From JBCCFK01 sp965262315 (lineage in GTDB: Bacteria > Actinomycetota > Acidimicrobiia > Acidimicrobiales > UBA8592): DNA of 64,000 nt. Position 1 is the first letter of the stretch; each line of letters begins with the position of its first letter. This document shows, piece by piece, positions 1 to 8,342 of the stretch. The stretch covers positions 7,375-71,374 of the forward strand of contig CBDHFJ010000137.1 of the NCBI GenBank assembly GCA_965262315.1, read 5' to 3'. The position numbers and the translations under genes were made by a program. The notes below the pieces were generated by a model. The model did not search any database, was not told the DNA's origin, and was given only the letters and a program-made list of their open reading frames with translations.

Positions 1-345
1 GGCGTCGACGCCACGCTCGTCTTCACTGCGGTCAAGGCGGGCTTCGACCTCGCCATCAACATGCTCCGCAAGGGCGGCCTGTTCGTGGCGGTCGGCATCC
101 CGCCCACCAGCGAGGGCAACATCGAGATCAACCCGATGATCTTCTTCTCGAAGGCGATCACCATGATCTACTCGGGCGTCGGCACGGTGCAGGACATGCG
201 CGAGCTGGTGGCACTGGCCGCCGACGGCAAGGTCAAGAGCCACATCGGCCGCACGGGAGCACTCAGCGAGCTGCCTGCCGTCCTCGACGAGCTCGAGGAA
301 GGCGCCTACGTCGGCCGCGCCGTGATCACCGACCTGAGCAGCTGA
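1..345 (+). CDS. Zinc-type alcohol dehydrogenase family protein, C-terminal part
   Basis: The reading frame is open from base 1, so the 5' end lies outside the window; 114 residues remain. They cover the end of the NAD(P)-binding Rossmann fold and the C-terminal part of a medium-chain dehydrogenase: a hydrophobic strand, then LRKGGLFVAVGIPP, the typical 'G-G-x-hydrophobic-G' turn that follows the cofactor domain, and a tail VLDELEEGAYVGRAVI that matches the usual ending before the final G-R-x-V/I. The catalytic zinc ligands would be in the missing part, so the substrate cannot be inferred. The next gene is on the opposite strand, and the 67-base gap to it shows only a weak GGTCAGACC-type inverted sequence. 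Confidence 0.8.
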   Translation, partial: GVDATLVFTAVKAGFDLAINMLRKGGLFVAVGIPPTSEGNIEINPMIFFSKAITMIYSGVGTVQDMRELVALAADGKVKSHIGRTGALSELPAVLDELEEGAYVGRAVITDLSS

Positions 346-412
346 CGGCAGCGACCCCCTGGTCAGACCCGGCTGTCCGAACCCTGGAACCCGAGCGAGG
401 TCTGTCCCCGCT

Positions 413-1390
413 CTAACCCGTGGCGGCCTCGATGTAGGTGGTCAGCTCACGCTCGATGTCGGGGCCGGCGGGCTGGTAGACGATCTCGGTGATGCCGGCG
501 GCCTCCTGTTGGGCCAGGATCTCGCGCAGCTGCGCCGGCGACCAGGCCACGCCCATCATCGCCATGACCTCGGGGGTGATGACCGCCTTGTCGCGCTCGT
601 TCACACCGACCAGGTGCAGGTCGTGGATGGCCAGATGACGCTCGTCGGCAGGGACTTCCTCGTAGGCGGCCTGCCACTCGGCGCCTCCCGGCAGGTTCTC
701 GACACCCATCTGGTTCTCGGCGAAGAAGTGGTAGCCGACGGCGGCGGAGTGGCCGGCGGCCTCGAAGACTCGCGGCGACGACGTGTCCTCGCCCTCGTCG
801 AGCACGGTGCCGCTGGTCAACGCGGCCTGCCACGCCACGCCGGCCTCCGGGGCGCCACCCGCCACGATCACCCCTTGGGCCACCGCGCGAGCGACAGCCT
901 GGCCCTTGGGGCCGGCGGCACCCATCACGAACGGGACATCGATCGGTCGCTGCGGACCGAACCCGTCCGGATGCAGCATGCCGATCTTGGAGCCCTCCCA
1001 CACCGGCGTGGCACCCGCGAGAAGGGCCTGTACGCACTCGACCCACGCCTGGACGTCGGCCCAGCGCAGCGGCTTCTGCCCCAGCGCGAAGCGGCCGGTG
1101 AAGCCGCTGCCCACGCCCACGTGCACGCGCTCGGCGCCGGCGATGTCGACCAACGTGGCGATCGCCGCGGCCGTGGTCATCGGGTGACGCAACGACGGGA
1201 TCAGCACGCCGGGGCCCAGTCCGATGCGCGACGTTCGCTCGGCGGCCCGACACAGCTGCACCCACACGTCGGGGTACAAGGCCGGCGAGTCGTACAGCCA
1301 CGCCCGCTCGTACCCCAACTCCTCGGCCAGGACCACGTGGTCCGGGGTGTCCATCGAGGTCGCGAATGCGCAGGAGATCGTCAGAGCCAT
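413..1390 (-). CDS. LLM class (F420-dependent type) oxidoreductase
   Basis: This 325-residue protein has the bacterial luciferase-like TIM-barrel pattern: an N-terminal strand followed by a segment LAEELGYERAWLYDSP, then TSRIGLGPGVLIPSLRHP, which is the usual non-prolyl cis-peptide/cofactor region, and a glycine-rich VHVGVGSGFTG strand. Members use F420 or FMN to oxidise alcohols, aldehydes or related substrates in the cytosol. Length is normal. The ATG at 1390 gives the natural N-terminus MALTISCAFATS. It is divergent from the TauD-like gene, and about 90 bases between them must hold both promoters. The actual substrate is unknown; F420 rather than FMN is inferred from the actinobacterial background. 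Confidence 0.8.
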   Translation of the reverse strand: MALTISCAFATSMDTPDHVVLAEELGYERAWLYDSPALYPDVWVQLCRAAERTSRIGLGPGVLIPSLRHPMTTAAAIATLVDIAGAERVHVGVGSGFTGRFALGQKPLRWADVQAWVECVQALLAGATPVWEGSKIGMLHPDGFGPQRPIDVPFVMGAAGPKGQAVARAVAQGVIVAGGAPEAGVAWQAALTSGTVLDEGEDTSSPRVFEAAGHSAAVGYHFFAENQMGVENLPGGAEWQAAYEEVPADERHLAIHDLHLVGVNERDKAVITPEVMAMMGVAWSPAQLREILAQQEAAGITEIVYQPAGPDIERELTTYIEAATG

Positions 1391-1479
1391 GGGGAGTTCC
1401 TAGCAGCCTGCTGCCCACCTCGGGATGTCTCACCTGGGCGTCGGTGGTACACCGGTAGGTGACAGATCGAGGGGGACCG

Positions 1480-2569
1480 ATGACCGTCACCGACGACACC
1501 AGCGAGTACAACCAGGCGGCGATCGCCACGGCGGCCAGGCTCTTCGAGCTGCGCAAAGACGAGGCACGCAAGGCCAAGCGGGCCGAGCTGCCGCTCGAGC
1601 GCCTCTTGCCCGCCCACGACAACACCGCGCTCGGTGTGGCTCGCGAGTGGCAGCAGATGGGCGAGCGCCACGTGTCGGCCGACCTCGCGGCTCGGGCCGA
1701 GGCGCTCGGCGCGAGCTTCGAGCACCTCGCCGTCACGCTCGGCACCGTCATCCACGGGGTGAATCTGCGCACCCTCGACGACGAGCTCATCGGTTTCATC
1801 CGCTCGACGCTCCTCGAACGCAAGGTGATCTTCTTCCGCGACCAGCACCTGGACGAGGACGAGCAGGTCGCGTTCGGACGCTGCTTCGGTGACCTGGACG
1901 CGTTCCCGTTCGGCAGGCCGGGCGAGAACCCGTACATCCTCGAGATCATCCATGGCCGCGGCAGCCCCGGGTACGAGAACGGCTGGCACACCGACGTGAC
2001 CTGGATGGAGAAGCCGTCGCTGGGGTCGATCGCGCAGCTCATCGTCAAGCCGCCCGTCGGCGGCGACACCCTCTTCTCCGACAGCCACGCCGCGTACCAG
2101 GGACTCCCCGCCGACCTGCGGGACCGGATCGAGCATCTCTCCGGCATCAACGACTACCAGACCTTCATCGCCGGGTACGGCGGCAAGAAGCTGCCCGACG
2201 ACGTCGTCGACGCCATCAAGGCCGACATCCCGTTCGGCGTGCCCCACCCGCTCGTCCGTACGCATCCCGAGACCGGCAAGCGTGCGCTGTACCTGCATGG
2301 CGGATTCCTCCGCCACGACTCCCTGTTCGACGACCGCACGGGCGATGCCCTCGACCCCGAAGAGTCCCGGGCGATCGTGGCCCAGCTCCTCAAGCATCAC
2401 GCCCGACCCGAGTACATCTGCCGGTTCCCGTGGGAGGTCGGCTCGATCGCATTCTGGGACAACCGCGCCGTCCAGCACTACGCCCGCGAGTGACTACTAC
2501 CCCCACAAGCGCCTGCTCCGGCGGGTCACCGTCAGCGGCGACCGCCCCTACCGGGCGCCCGTTGCGTGA
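1480..2569 (+). CDS. TauD/TfdA-family Fe(II)/2-oxoglutarate dioxygenase (frameshifted near its 3' end)
   Basis: TauD-like dioxygenases use Fe(II), O2 and 2-oxoglutarate, often on sulfonates or sulfate esters. The iron motif H-x-D is visible in GWHTDVTW (His about residue 170 from this start) and the distal His in FWDNRAVQHYA. In the reading frame as given the protein stops at 2493 just after that His. One frame over, the expected ending continues (SDYYPHKRLLRRVTVSGDRP) to a stop at 2567-2569, and it contains the arginine that binds 2-oxoglutarate. A single extra base around 2485-2489 explains this. The restored stop overlaps the next start as GTGA, which supports it. The ATG at 1480 follows GAGGGGG and is preferred to the GTG at 1459. 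Whether the indel is real or a consensus error is unknown. Confidence 0.8.
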
Positions 2570-3456
2570 TCATCGAGCCGCCGTCGGCGGACTTCGTCAC
2601 GGTCATCGAGGACAGCCGACGCTGGCAACACGTCGGCCTCCGCGACGACGACATCATCGTCTCCACCCCGCCCAAATCCGGGACCACGTGGACCCAGGGC
2701 ATGCTGCTGTCGATGCTGTGGCCCGACGGCGATCCGCCCGGGATTCTCGGTGAGGTCAGCCCATGGGTGGACAGCCGCATACGGCCCATCGACGAGGTCG
2801 CCACCGTGTTGGACGAACAGACGCATCGTCGCTTCATCAAGACCCACAGCCCCGGCGACACCACCCCCTTCAGCCCTCAGGTTTCCTATCTCACGGTGTA
2901 CCGCGACCCGGCCGACGCGTTGGTGTCGTGGGGCAACCACCGCGCCAAGATGCACGCGCCGATCATGGGGCGCTTCAACGAACTCGCCGCCGACGATGGC
3001 TTCGATCCCCTGCCACTGCGCTTCGACGGTGACTACGACGTCCTCATCGAGGAATGGATGGCCTACTGCTCGCCGGCCCGCCACCTCGCCGGCTGGTGGA
3101 CCCGCCGCCACGAGCCGAACGTGCTGATGCTGCATTACGCCGATCTCTCGGCAGATCTGGCGTTCGACATGCGGCGGATCGCCGCGTTCACCGGGATCCA
3201 CATCCCCGACTCGCTCTGGCCGGCGGTTGTCGAGCGATGCCGCATCGACGCCATGCGCGAAACAGCCCGAGCCACCTGGGACGCCGAACGCGGCTTCGAG
3301 GGCGGCGCCGATGCGTTCTTCAACAAGGGCGGGAGCGGCCGCGGCACCCAGCTCCTGAGCGACGCGCAGTTGGCGCGAGTTCGGGCGCACTGCGACGAAC
3401 TCCTTCCCGCCGAGGCCGTGACCTGGCTGTACCAAGGCGGCCCCGTCCCCGACTGA
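2566..3456 (+). CDS. PAPS-dependent sulfotransferase family protein
   Basis: The protein (296 residues) has the cytosolic sulfotransferase fold. The 5'-phosphosulfate loop is STPPKSGTTWTQGML near residues 33-47, and the 3'-phosphate motif is YLTVYRDPADALVSW. The C-terminal loop contains FFNKGGSGRGTQ, matching the family's F-x-x-K-G-x-x-G-x-W region. It would transfer sulfate from PAPS to a hydroxyl or amine; the acceptor cannot be read from sequence. The start is a GTG that overlaps the corrected stop of the TauD-like gene by four bases, so the two are translationally coupled. That pairing suggests opposing or linked work on sulfate esters, since some TauD relatives are alkylsulfatases. This is inference. 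Confidence 0.85.
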   Translation: MIIEPPSADFVTVIEDSRRWQHVGLRDDDIIVSTPPKSGTTWTQGMLLSMLWPDGDPPGILGEVSPWVDSRIRPIDEVATVLDEQTHRRFIKTHSPGDTTPFSPQVSYLTVYRDPADALVSWGNHRAKMHAPIMGRFNELAADDGFDPLPLRFDGDYDVLIEEWMAYCSPARHLAGWWTRRHEPNVLMLHYADLSADLAFDMRRIAAFTGIHIPDSLWPAVVERCRIDAMRETARATWDAERGFEGGADAFFNKGGSGRGTQLLSDAQLARVRAHCDELLPAEAVTWLYQGGPVPD

Positions 3457-3467
3457 CCTGCCGGAGA

Positions 3468-3511
3468 GGATCTGTGAACACAAAGTGTGCGCACTCTGCG
3501 TTCACAGATCC
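3468..3511. terminator. Long imperfect inverted repeat after the sulfotransferase gene
   Basis: The outer arms GGATCTGTGAAC (3468-3479) and GTTCACAGATCC (3500-3511) are perfectly complementary over 12 bases, and the inner part pairs further with two mismatches, giving a stem of about 20 pairs. It lies 12 bases after the sulfotransferase stop. No T-run follows, as is common for hairpin terminators of high-GC actinobacteria. It resembles the hairpin at 53678-53732 in carrying GTGAA...TTCAC arms. Confidence 0.6.
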
Positions 3512-3533
3512 TTCTCGAGGGCAGACTGGGGCC

Positions 3534-4643
3534 ATGGCGGAACCGCTGAAGAACTCGTTTGGTCCGGATGTGCCGGAACGCATCGGGGAAGCGCTGGCAC
3601 AGACCCTGCCGGGTTTCGACAGCGACGCGTTCCTCGCCGACTGTCTCGCCGGGTACGACGACCTGGAGCTGACCGATCGGGCCAAGCATGTCGCCGCGGC
3701 GATGGCGGCCCATCTCCCAGGCGATCGAGGCGAAGCGCTGCGCGTGGTCACCGCGTCGTTGGGGCCCGAGGACGCCGAGCTCACCGGCATGGAGGGCTTC
3801 TTCTACCTCCCGCACGTCTACTTCGTCGCCGAGTACGGGCTGGATCACTTCGAGGACGCGATGACCGCGCAGTACGAGCTCACCAAGCGGTTCACGGCCG
3901 AGTTCAGCATCAGGGCGTACCTCGAACACCAGACCCAGGCCACACTCACCCGCCTCCGCGAGTGGACCGAGGACCCCAGCGAACACCCACGTCGCCTCGT
4001 CTCGGAGGGCACGAGACCACGACTCCCTTGGGCCCCACGCCTCAAGGGCTTCCAGGCCGACCCCTCCCCCGTGATCGAACTCCTCGAACTCCTCAAGGAC
4101 GACGAGTCCGAGTACGTCCGGCGTTCGGTGGCCAACAACCTGAACGACATCGCCAAGGACCACCCCGACCTGGTGGTCGAGATCGCGGAACGGTGGTGGG
4201 CCGACGCCGACGAGAACCGGCGCCGCCTGATCCGCCACGGCCTGCGCACCCTCATCAAGGCGGGCGACCCGGCCGCCCTCGCCGTGCTGGGCTACGGCCC
4301 GGACTCTCCGCTGGACGTGCGCTCCGTCGCGGTCACACCCGACACCGTGGCCATCGGCGGCAAGGTCAGCGTGGTGGCCGCGCTCCACAACCCGACCGAC
4401 GCACCGATCTCCGGACTGATCGACCTGCGGGTCCACTTCGTCAAGGCGAGCGGCGAGACCTCACCGAAGGTGTTCAAAGGAGCGGAGATCGAGGTGGCGC
4501 CCGGTGACACGGCGACCGTCGCCAAGACCATCTCGGTCAAGCAGCACTCGACCCGCACCCACTACCCGGGTACGCACACGGTCGAGCTCCTGGTGAACGG
4601 TGACGCCCGCCCCGGGGCCATGTTCGAGCTGACCGCGGACTGA
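3534..4643 (+). CDS. AlkC/AlkD-like DNA alkylation repair HEAT-repeat protein
   Basis: This 369-residue protein has an alpha-helical HEAT-like body. Diagnostic segments are VRRSVANNLNDIAKDHPDLV and RRLIRHGLRTLIKAGD, which match AlkC-type 3-methyladenine DNA glycosylases that remove alkylated bases. About the last 110 residues form a beta-rich Ig-like domain (from LDVRSVAVTPDTVAIGGKV onward), also seen in some AlkC proteins. The ATG at 3534 is chosen because the similarity begins at LKNSFGPDVPERI. The gene stands alone after an inverted repeat and converges on the hemY gene with only 3 bases between stops. Glycosylase activity is inferred from family. Confidence 0.8.
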   Translation: MAEPLKNSFGPDVPERIGEALAQTLPGFDSDAFLADCLAGYDDLELTDRAKHVAAAMAAHLPGDRGEALRVVTASLGPEDAELTGMEGFFYLPHVYFVAEYGLDHFEDAMTAQYELTKRFTAEFSIRAYLEHQTQATLTRLREWTEDPSEHPRRLVSEGTRPRLPWAPRLKGFQADPSPVIELLELLKDDESEYVRRSVANNLNDIAKDHPDLVVEIAERWWADADENRRRLIRHGLRTLIKAGDPAALAVLGYGPDSPLDVRSVAVTPDTVAIGGKVSVVAALHNPTDAPISGLIDLRVHFVKASGETSPKVFKGAEIEVAPGDTATVAKTISVKQHSTRTHYPGTHTVELLVNGDARPGAMFELTAD

Positions 4644-4646
4644 CGG

Positions 4647-6029
4647 TCAGGGCTCGGCGAGCAGCGACTCGGCCGCGAGGTTGCCGCTGCGGATGCAGGC
4701 CGGCAGGCCTCCACCCTCGAGTCCGGCGCCAGCCAGCGCCAGACCGGCCACGCCGGTCACCCGTTCCGAGATCCGCTCGATCCGGAGCCGATGGCCGACG
4801 TGCATGACGGGGATCGCCGCGGTCCAGGCGCTGTGCAGCGCACGGGTGGGAATGGCCTGGACCCCCAGCGTGTCCGTCACGACCCGATGCGCCGTCTCGA
4901 TGGCGCGGTCCTCGGGCAGGAAGGTGCCGTCGACCGGCCGCAGGAAGCACCGGACCGCGAGGCCGCCGGCCGGCGCTCGATCGTGCCACTTCGCCGACAC
5001 CCAGGTGCAGGCGGCCACCCGCCCGCCCTCGCTGCGGGGGACGAGGAACCCCGTCCCGGGAACGTCGTGCGGCCCGATGTCGTCCTGGCTGCCGGGCTCC
5101 CAGATCAGGGTCACGATCTGCGACTTCGACATCGGCTGAGAGCCCACCAGATCTGCCAGCTCCGGATCCAGGGGAGCGAGGAGCTTCGACGTCGCGGCCG
5201 GCGGCGTGGCAACCACCACCGCGTCGGCGTCGACGGTCTCGCCGTCACGCAGCACCAGGCGCCAGCCCGAGCCCAGCCGCTCCAGCGACGCCACCCCGCA
5301 CCGCAGCCGGAGCGTGTCCTTCACGGACGCGACGAGCGCGTCGACGAGCTGTCCCATGCCTCCCCGTAGGGTCACCAGCGGGGGCAGGCCTCCACGAGCG
5401 GTGGGCGCAGGCGTCCGCAGCGCCTGGACAGCGATACTGCGGCCCTCCCGTTCGATCCGGCGCAACGGAGCGAGCACCATGTCGGCGCTGAGCGCCTCGG
5501 TGCCCGCGCCGTGGACGCCGCCGACCAACGGCTCGATCAGCTCGTCCAGCAGCTCGGGGCCGAAGCGGCGTCGCACGAAGGAGGCGACGCTCTGATCGTC
5601 GGCGCTGCGGTCCCGCCGGATCAGCGGCTCCAGGGCCAGCCGGGCCCGGCCACGGATACCGAGCAGCGGCGAAGTCAGCAGATTGCGAGCCGATGCTCGA
5701 GTCGGCTGAAGGATGCCCTGCGGAAGCGGCCGAAGCGTGCCGTCGCGCAGGACGAAGGTCCGACGCGGCGCCGGTCCGTCGGTCACCAGGTCGCCGCGCA
5801 GGCCCAGCTCGTCGACGAGCTCGAGCGCCTCGGTCCGAGTGGAGAGGAACCCTTCCGGTCCGTGCTCGATGGTGAACCCCCGCCACGACTCGGTGCGGAT
5901 CATCCCGCCCGCCCGCTCGGCGCCATCCACCACGAGCACGTCGTCGACGCCCGCTGCCCGCAACCGATGCGCGGCCGTCAGGCCGGAGATCCCGGCGCCG
6001 ATGACGACGGCTCGGTGACGCTCAGCCAC
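4647..6029 (-). CDS. hemY: HemY-type coproporphyrinogen III / protoporphyrinogen IX oxidase
   Basis: A 460-residue FAD enzyme with the N-terminal dinucleotide motif GAGISGLTAAHRL (glycines 11, 13, 16), followed by ERAGGMIRTE and EHGPEGFLS, as in the HemY/PPOX family. It oxidises a porphyrinogen to the porphyrin late in haem synthesis; in Actinobacteria the enzyme (also called CgoX) acts on coproporphyrinogen III. A C-terminal ALAGAGLEGGGLPACIRSG segment closes the FAD site. It is the last gene of a seven-gene leftward respiratory operon and overlaps the cytochrome c gene by 8 bases. Haem supply for the neighbouring b- and c-type cytochromes and ba3 oxidase is the obvious role. Confidence 0.9.
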   Translation of the reverse strand: MAERHRAVVIGAGISGLTAAHRLRAAGVDDVLVVDGAERAGGMIRTESWRGFTIEHGPEGFLSTRTEALELVDELGLRGDLVTDGPAPRRTFVLRDGTLRPLPQGILQPTRASARNLLTSPLLGIRGRARLALEPLIRRDRSADDQSVASFVRRRFGPELLDELIEPLVGGVHGAGTEALSADMVLAPLRRIEREGRSIAVQALRTPAPTARGGLPPLVTLRGGMGQLVDALVASVKDTLRLRCGVASLERLGSGWRLVLRDGETVDADAVVVATPPAATSKLLAPLDPELADLVGSQPMSKSQIVTLIWEPGSQDDIGPHDVPGTGFLVPRSEGGRVAACTWVSAKWHDRAPAGGLAVRCFLRPVDGTFLPEDRAIETAHRVVTDTLGVQAIPTRALHSAWTAAIPVMHVGHRLRIERISERVTGVAGLALAGAGLEGGGLPACIRSGNLAAESLLAEP

Positions 6030-6477
6030 CGACCATGTCCCGCCAGTCCGGGCGGTCCGGGGCCGTGTCCTCGAGGCTGCGGAGGTAGATGGTGATCGCC
6101 CTGATCTGCTCCGAGGTCATCGCCCCGCCGAAGTCCTGCGAGTAGGCGGCCATCTGCGACCCCGGGATGCCGACGGCGATCAGCAACTCGATCTGGCCGT
6201 CGGACGCGGCCTGGAGGAACTGCTGCGAGTTCAACGCCGGCGCACTCAGGCCCTCGCCCGAGATGCCGTGGCACGACGAGCAGGCCTGGCCGAACAGGTC
6301 CTCACCCTGCGCCGCGAGCGAGGTGAGCTGCTCCTCGCGGGCGTCGGCTCGGTTCGCCGGTTCCACCAGCAGGTACAGCGGGAACACCGCGGCCATCAGC
6401 AGCAGCAGGCCCGCACCCCAGGTCATGACCCGGTCGGTCGACTCCTCCAGCGGCAGGTCGGGCTCGTTGTACGTCAT
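6022..6477 (-). CDS. Membrane-anchored mono-haem cytochrome c of a bc-type complex
   Basis: A 151-residue protein with one N-terminal membrane segment (residues about 18-38) that serves as an uncleaved anchor, followed by an exported cytochrome c domain. The haem attachment site is CSSCH (Cys66, Cys69, His70). A Met for the sixth ligand is likely in the IPGSQMAAYSQDF region. The start ATG overlaps the Rieske stop by one base, so the two are coupled. Position directly after Rieske in an operon with split cytochrome b indicates a cytochrome c1/f-like electron acceptor of this complex, although the sequence is not a c1 or f homologue. Confidence 0.85.
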   Translation of the reverse strand: MTYNEPDLPLEESTDRVMTWGAGLLLLMAAVFPLYLLVEPANRADAREEQLTSLAAQGEDLFGQACSSCHGISGEGLSAPALNSQQFLQAASDGQIELLIAVGIPGSQMAAYSQDFGGAMTSEQIRAITIYLRSLEDTAPDRPDWRDMVGG

Positions 6478-6980
6478 CAGTGATCCTCGACCTCACAGGC
6501 CCCACCCAGGGGCGGCTCGTCGATCGACTCACCGCCCGGAGCGGGCCCCTCGATGGTGGTGCCGGTGTCGATGACCAGCAGGCCGTTCTCCTCCTCGACC
6601 GGGTACTGGTCGAGGCCCCGTGGTGCTGGACCGGCGCGGAACTCGCCGACCCGATTGAAGACCGAGCCGTGGCACGGGCACTCGAACTGGCCGGAGGCGG
6701 CACAGAACGGGACCCGGCAACCCAGGTGGGTGCACTTCTCGGACAGGGCGATGATCTTGCCGCCGGCGTCGGTGGTCAGATACGCCCGAGCCGCGGCCAC
6801 CTCGATGACCGCACCCTCGGTCACCGCCTCGGGTGGCACCGCCCGGACCCGACCGCCGAAGCCCACGGCCGGGAGGGGCTTGATCAGGTCCCACGTGGTC
6901 CAGGCTCCGGCAGCCGCCACCAGGCCGACGCCGGCCTGCCAGCTGCGGACGAGGAAGTTTCGCCTGTCAGTGGTCGTCAC
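6477..6980 (-). CDS. Rieske [2Fe-2S] protein of a quinol oxidase (bc/b6f-like) complex
   Basis: 167 residues. The N-terminus DRRNFLVRSWQAGVGLVAAAG has a twin-arginine-like signal and a membrane anchor, as expected for Tat-exported Rieske subunits. The cluster-binding boxes are CTHLGC (Cys83, His85) and CPCHGSVF (Cys101, His104), with Cys88 and Cys103 available for the stabilising disulfide. It accepts an electron from quinol on the outer face of the membrane and passes it to cytochrome c. It overlaps its upstream neighbour, the subunit-IV-like cytochrome b gene, by 4 bases, and its downstream neighbour by 1. Confidence 0.92.
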   Translation of the reverse strand: MTTTDRRNFLVRSWQAGVGLVAAAGAWTTWDLIKPLPAVGFGGRVRAVPPEAVTEGAVIEVAAARAYLTTDAGGKIIALSEKCTHLGCRVPFCAASGQFECPCHGSVFNRVGEFRAGPAPRGLDQYPVEEENGLLVIDTGTTIEGPAPGGESIDEPPLGGACEVEDH

Positions 6981-7555
6981 AGCTCACCGTGCCATTCCTG
7001 CCACGGCCACACCCACGACCAGTTCGGGCCCCGGAACATGAACCCGACCAGCGTCAGGATCAGCCAGATGACCATGAAGGTCGTGAACGTGGCGATGGCC
7101 ACCTTGCGGTGACTGGGCTTCAGCCACCGACTCCGATCGATGTACGGCAGGGCGATCAGCCCGATCACGATCGCCCCGGGAACCAGCACGCCGGCGATCA
7201 GCGGATGGAAGTGCGCCAGCAGCTCCTGCAGCGCCGCGAAGTACCACGGCGCCTTCTCGGGATTGGGGGTCACCGTCGGATCGGCGATCGATCGCAGCGG
7301 TGCATCGAAGAAGACGGAGATGAACAGCACCAGGAGCAACACGGCGAGGACGGCGACACCTTGGCGAACCAGCAGGTGCGGCCAGACCAGCACCATGTCG
7401 TCGTCGGCCGGCTCCTTGCGTTCACCCGCCACCGGCTTGCCGGGCACGACGCCCAGGACCCGACGGCCGTCGACGACGTCGGGCGTTGCCGTCAGCTTGT
7501 CGGCCTTGGAGGGCAGCGGCAGGCTGCTCTCGGGGAGATCGGTCGTGTCAGACAT
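6977..7555 (-). CDS. Cytochrome b C-terminal half (subunit IV-like)
   Basis: 192 residues with about 60 hydrophilic residues followed by three membrane helices (about 62-84, 115-138, 152-174). The segment NPEKAPWYFAALQELL matches the quinol-site region of subunit IV/cytochrome b, where most families carry PEWY; here the variant is EKAPWY. The protein carries no haem ligands, which agrees with a split cytochrome b arrangement like cyanobacterial petB-petD and Firmicutes qcrB-qcrC. It overlaps the b6-like gene by 8 bases and Rieske by 4. The long polar N-terminal extension is unusual and of unknown role. Confidence 0.85.
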   Translation of the reverse strand: MSDTTDLPESSLPLPSKADKLTATPDVVDGRRVLGVVPGKPVAGERKEPADDDMVLVWPHLLVRQGVAVLAVLLLVLFISVFFDAPLRSIADPTVTPNPEKAPWYFAALQELLAHFHPLIAGVLVPGAIVIGLIALPYIDRSRWLKPSHRKVAIATFTTFMVIWLILTLVGFMFRGPNWSWVWPWQEWHGEL

Positions 7556-8342
7556 CGGGCTCTCCCGTCGCCACCTCGAGCATGCTGTCCTTGCGCCACC
7601 GCCACAGATGCAGCATCAGGGTGGCGACGATCATCGCCGGCAGGACGGCGACGTGGAGCACGTAGAACCGCAGCAGGGTGCTGGCTCCCACCACCGGCCC
7701 GCCCAGCATGACCTCCTTGACCTCGTCGCCGATCAGCGGCACGTACGCCGCCATCTCGGTCCCGACGGTGACGGCCCAGAAGGCGAGCTGATCCCACGGC
7801 AGCAGGTAGCCGGTGAACGACATCAGCAGGGTGAGGACCAGCAGGATCACGCCGATCACCCAGTTGCCTTCCCGAGGTGGCTTGTACGCCCCACGGAAGA
7901 ACATCTTGACCATGTGGGCCACCACCGCGATCACCATCAGGTGGGCCGACCAGCGGTGCACGTTGCGGATGTACTGCCCGAAGGCCACGTCGGTCTGGAG
8001 GCTCTGGACGTTGCCGTAGGCCTGGTTGGGCGACGGCACGTAGAAGAACATCAGGTAGAGACCGGACACGATCAGCGACCCGAGCAGCGCCGTGGAGATG
8101 ATGCCGAGGTAGTACGAGTACCGGAACGACAGCTGCTCCCGCTTGACCTTGACGGGATAGATGTGGAGCAGGAACGACGCCCAGTGGCCGGCGGCGCGGT
8201 CGCGGTTGGTGCGCCGGCGCGGCGAGCGCCAGATCGACTTGCCGACCGGGGTCTCCCGGACGAGGTCGAAGAGGTCGGGATCCGTCGTGGTCGAGTCCGG
8301 CGCGGCCTCGACCGTCTCGACGGGATCGTCGGCGATGGTCAT
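7548..8342 (-). CDS. Cytochrome b N-terminal half (b6-like)
   Basis: 264 residues. After about 75 polar residues there are four membrane helices. Haem b ligands are His129 and His143 (13 residues between) and His230 and His245 (14 between). The 14-residue spacing in the second pair is the b6-type pattern. SFTGYLLPWDQLAFWA is the conserved quinol-site loop. It carries electrons between the two quinone sites of a bc-type complex. The ATG at 8342 overlaps the stop of the GltD-like gene (ATGA). Together with subunit IV, Rieske and two cytochromes c it forms an apparently complete complex. Confidence 0.92.
   Translation of the reverse strand: MTIADDPVETVEAAPDSTTTDPDLFDLVRETPVGKSIWRSPRRRTNRDRAAGHWASFLLHIYPVKVKREQLSFRYSYYLGIISTALLGSLIVSGLYLMFFYVPSPNQAYGNVQSLQTDVAFGQYIRNVHRWSAHLMVIAVVAHMVKMFFRGAYKPPREGNWVIGVILLVLTLLMSFTGYLLPWDQLAFWAVTVGTEMAAYVPLIGDEVKEVMLGGPVVGASTLLRFYVLHVAVLPAMIVATLMLHLWRWRKDSMLEVATGEPDV

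Noticed and set aside
447..2150. Long minus-strand frame crossing the LLM and TauD-like genes
   Set aside because: It spans two real genes and their divergent promoter; its composition is Arg/Ser-rich noise.
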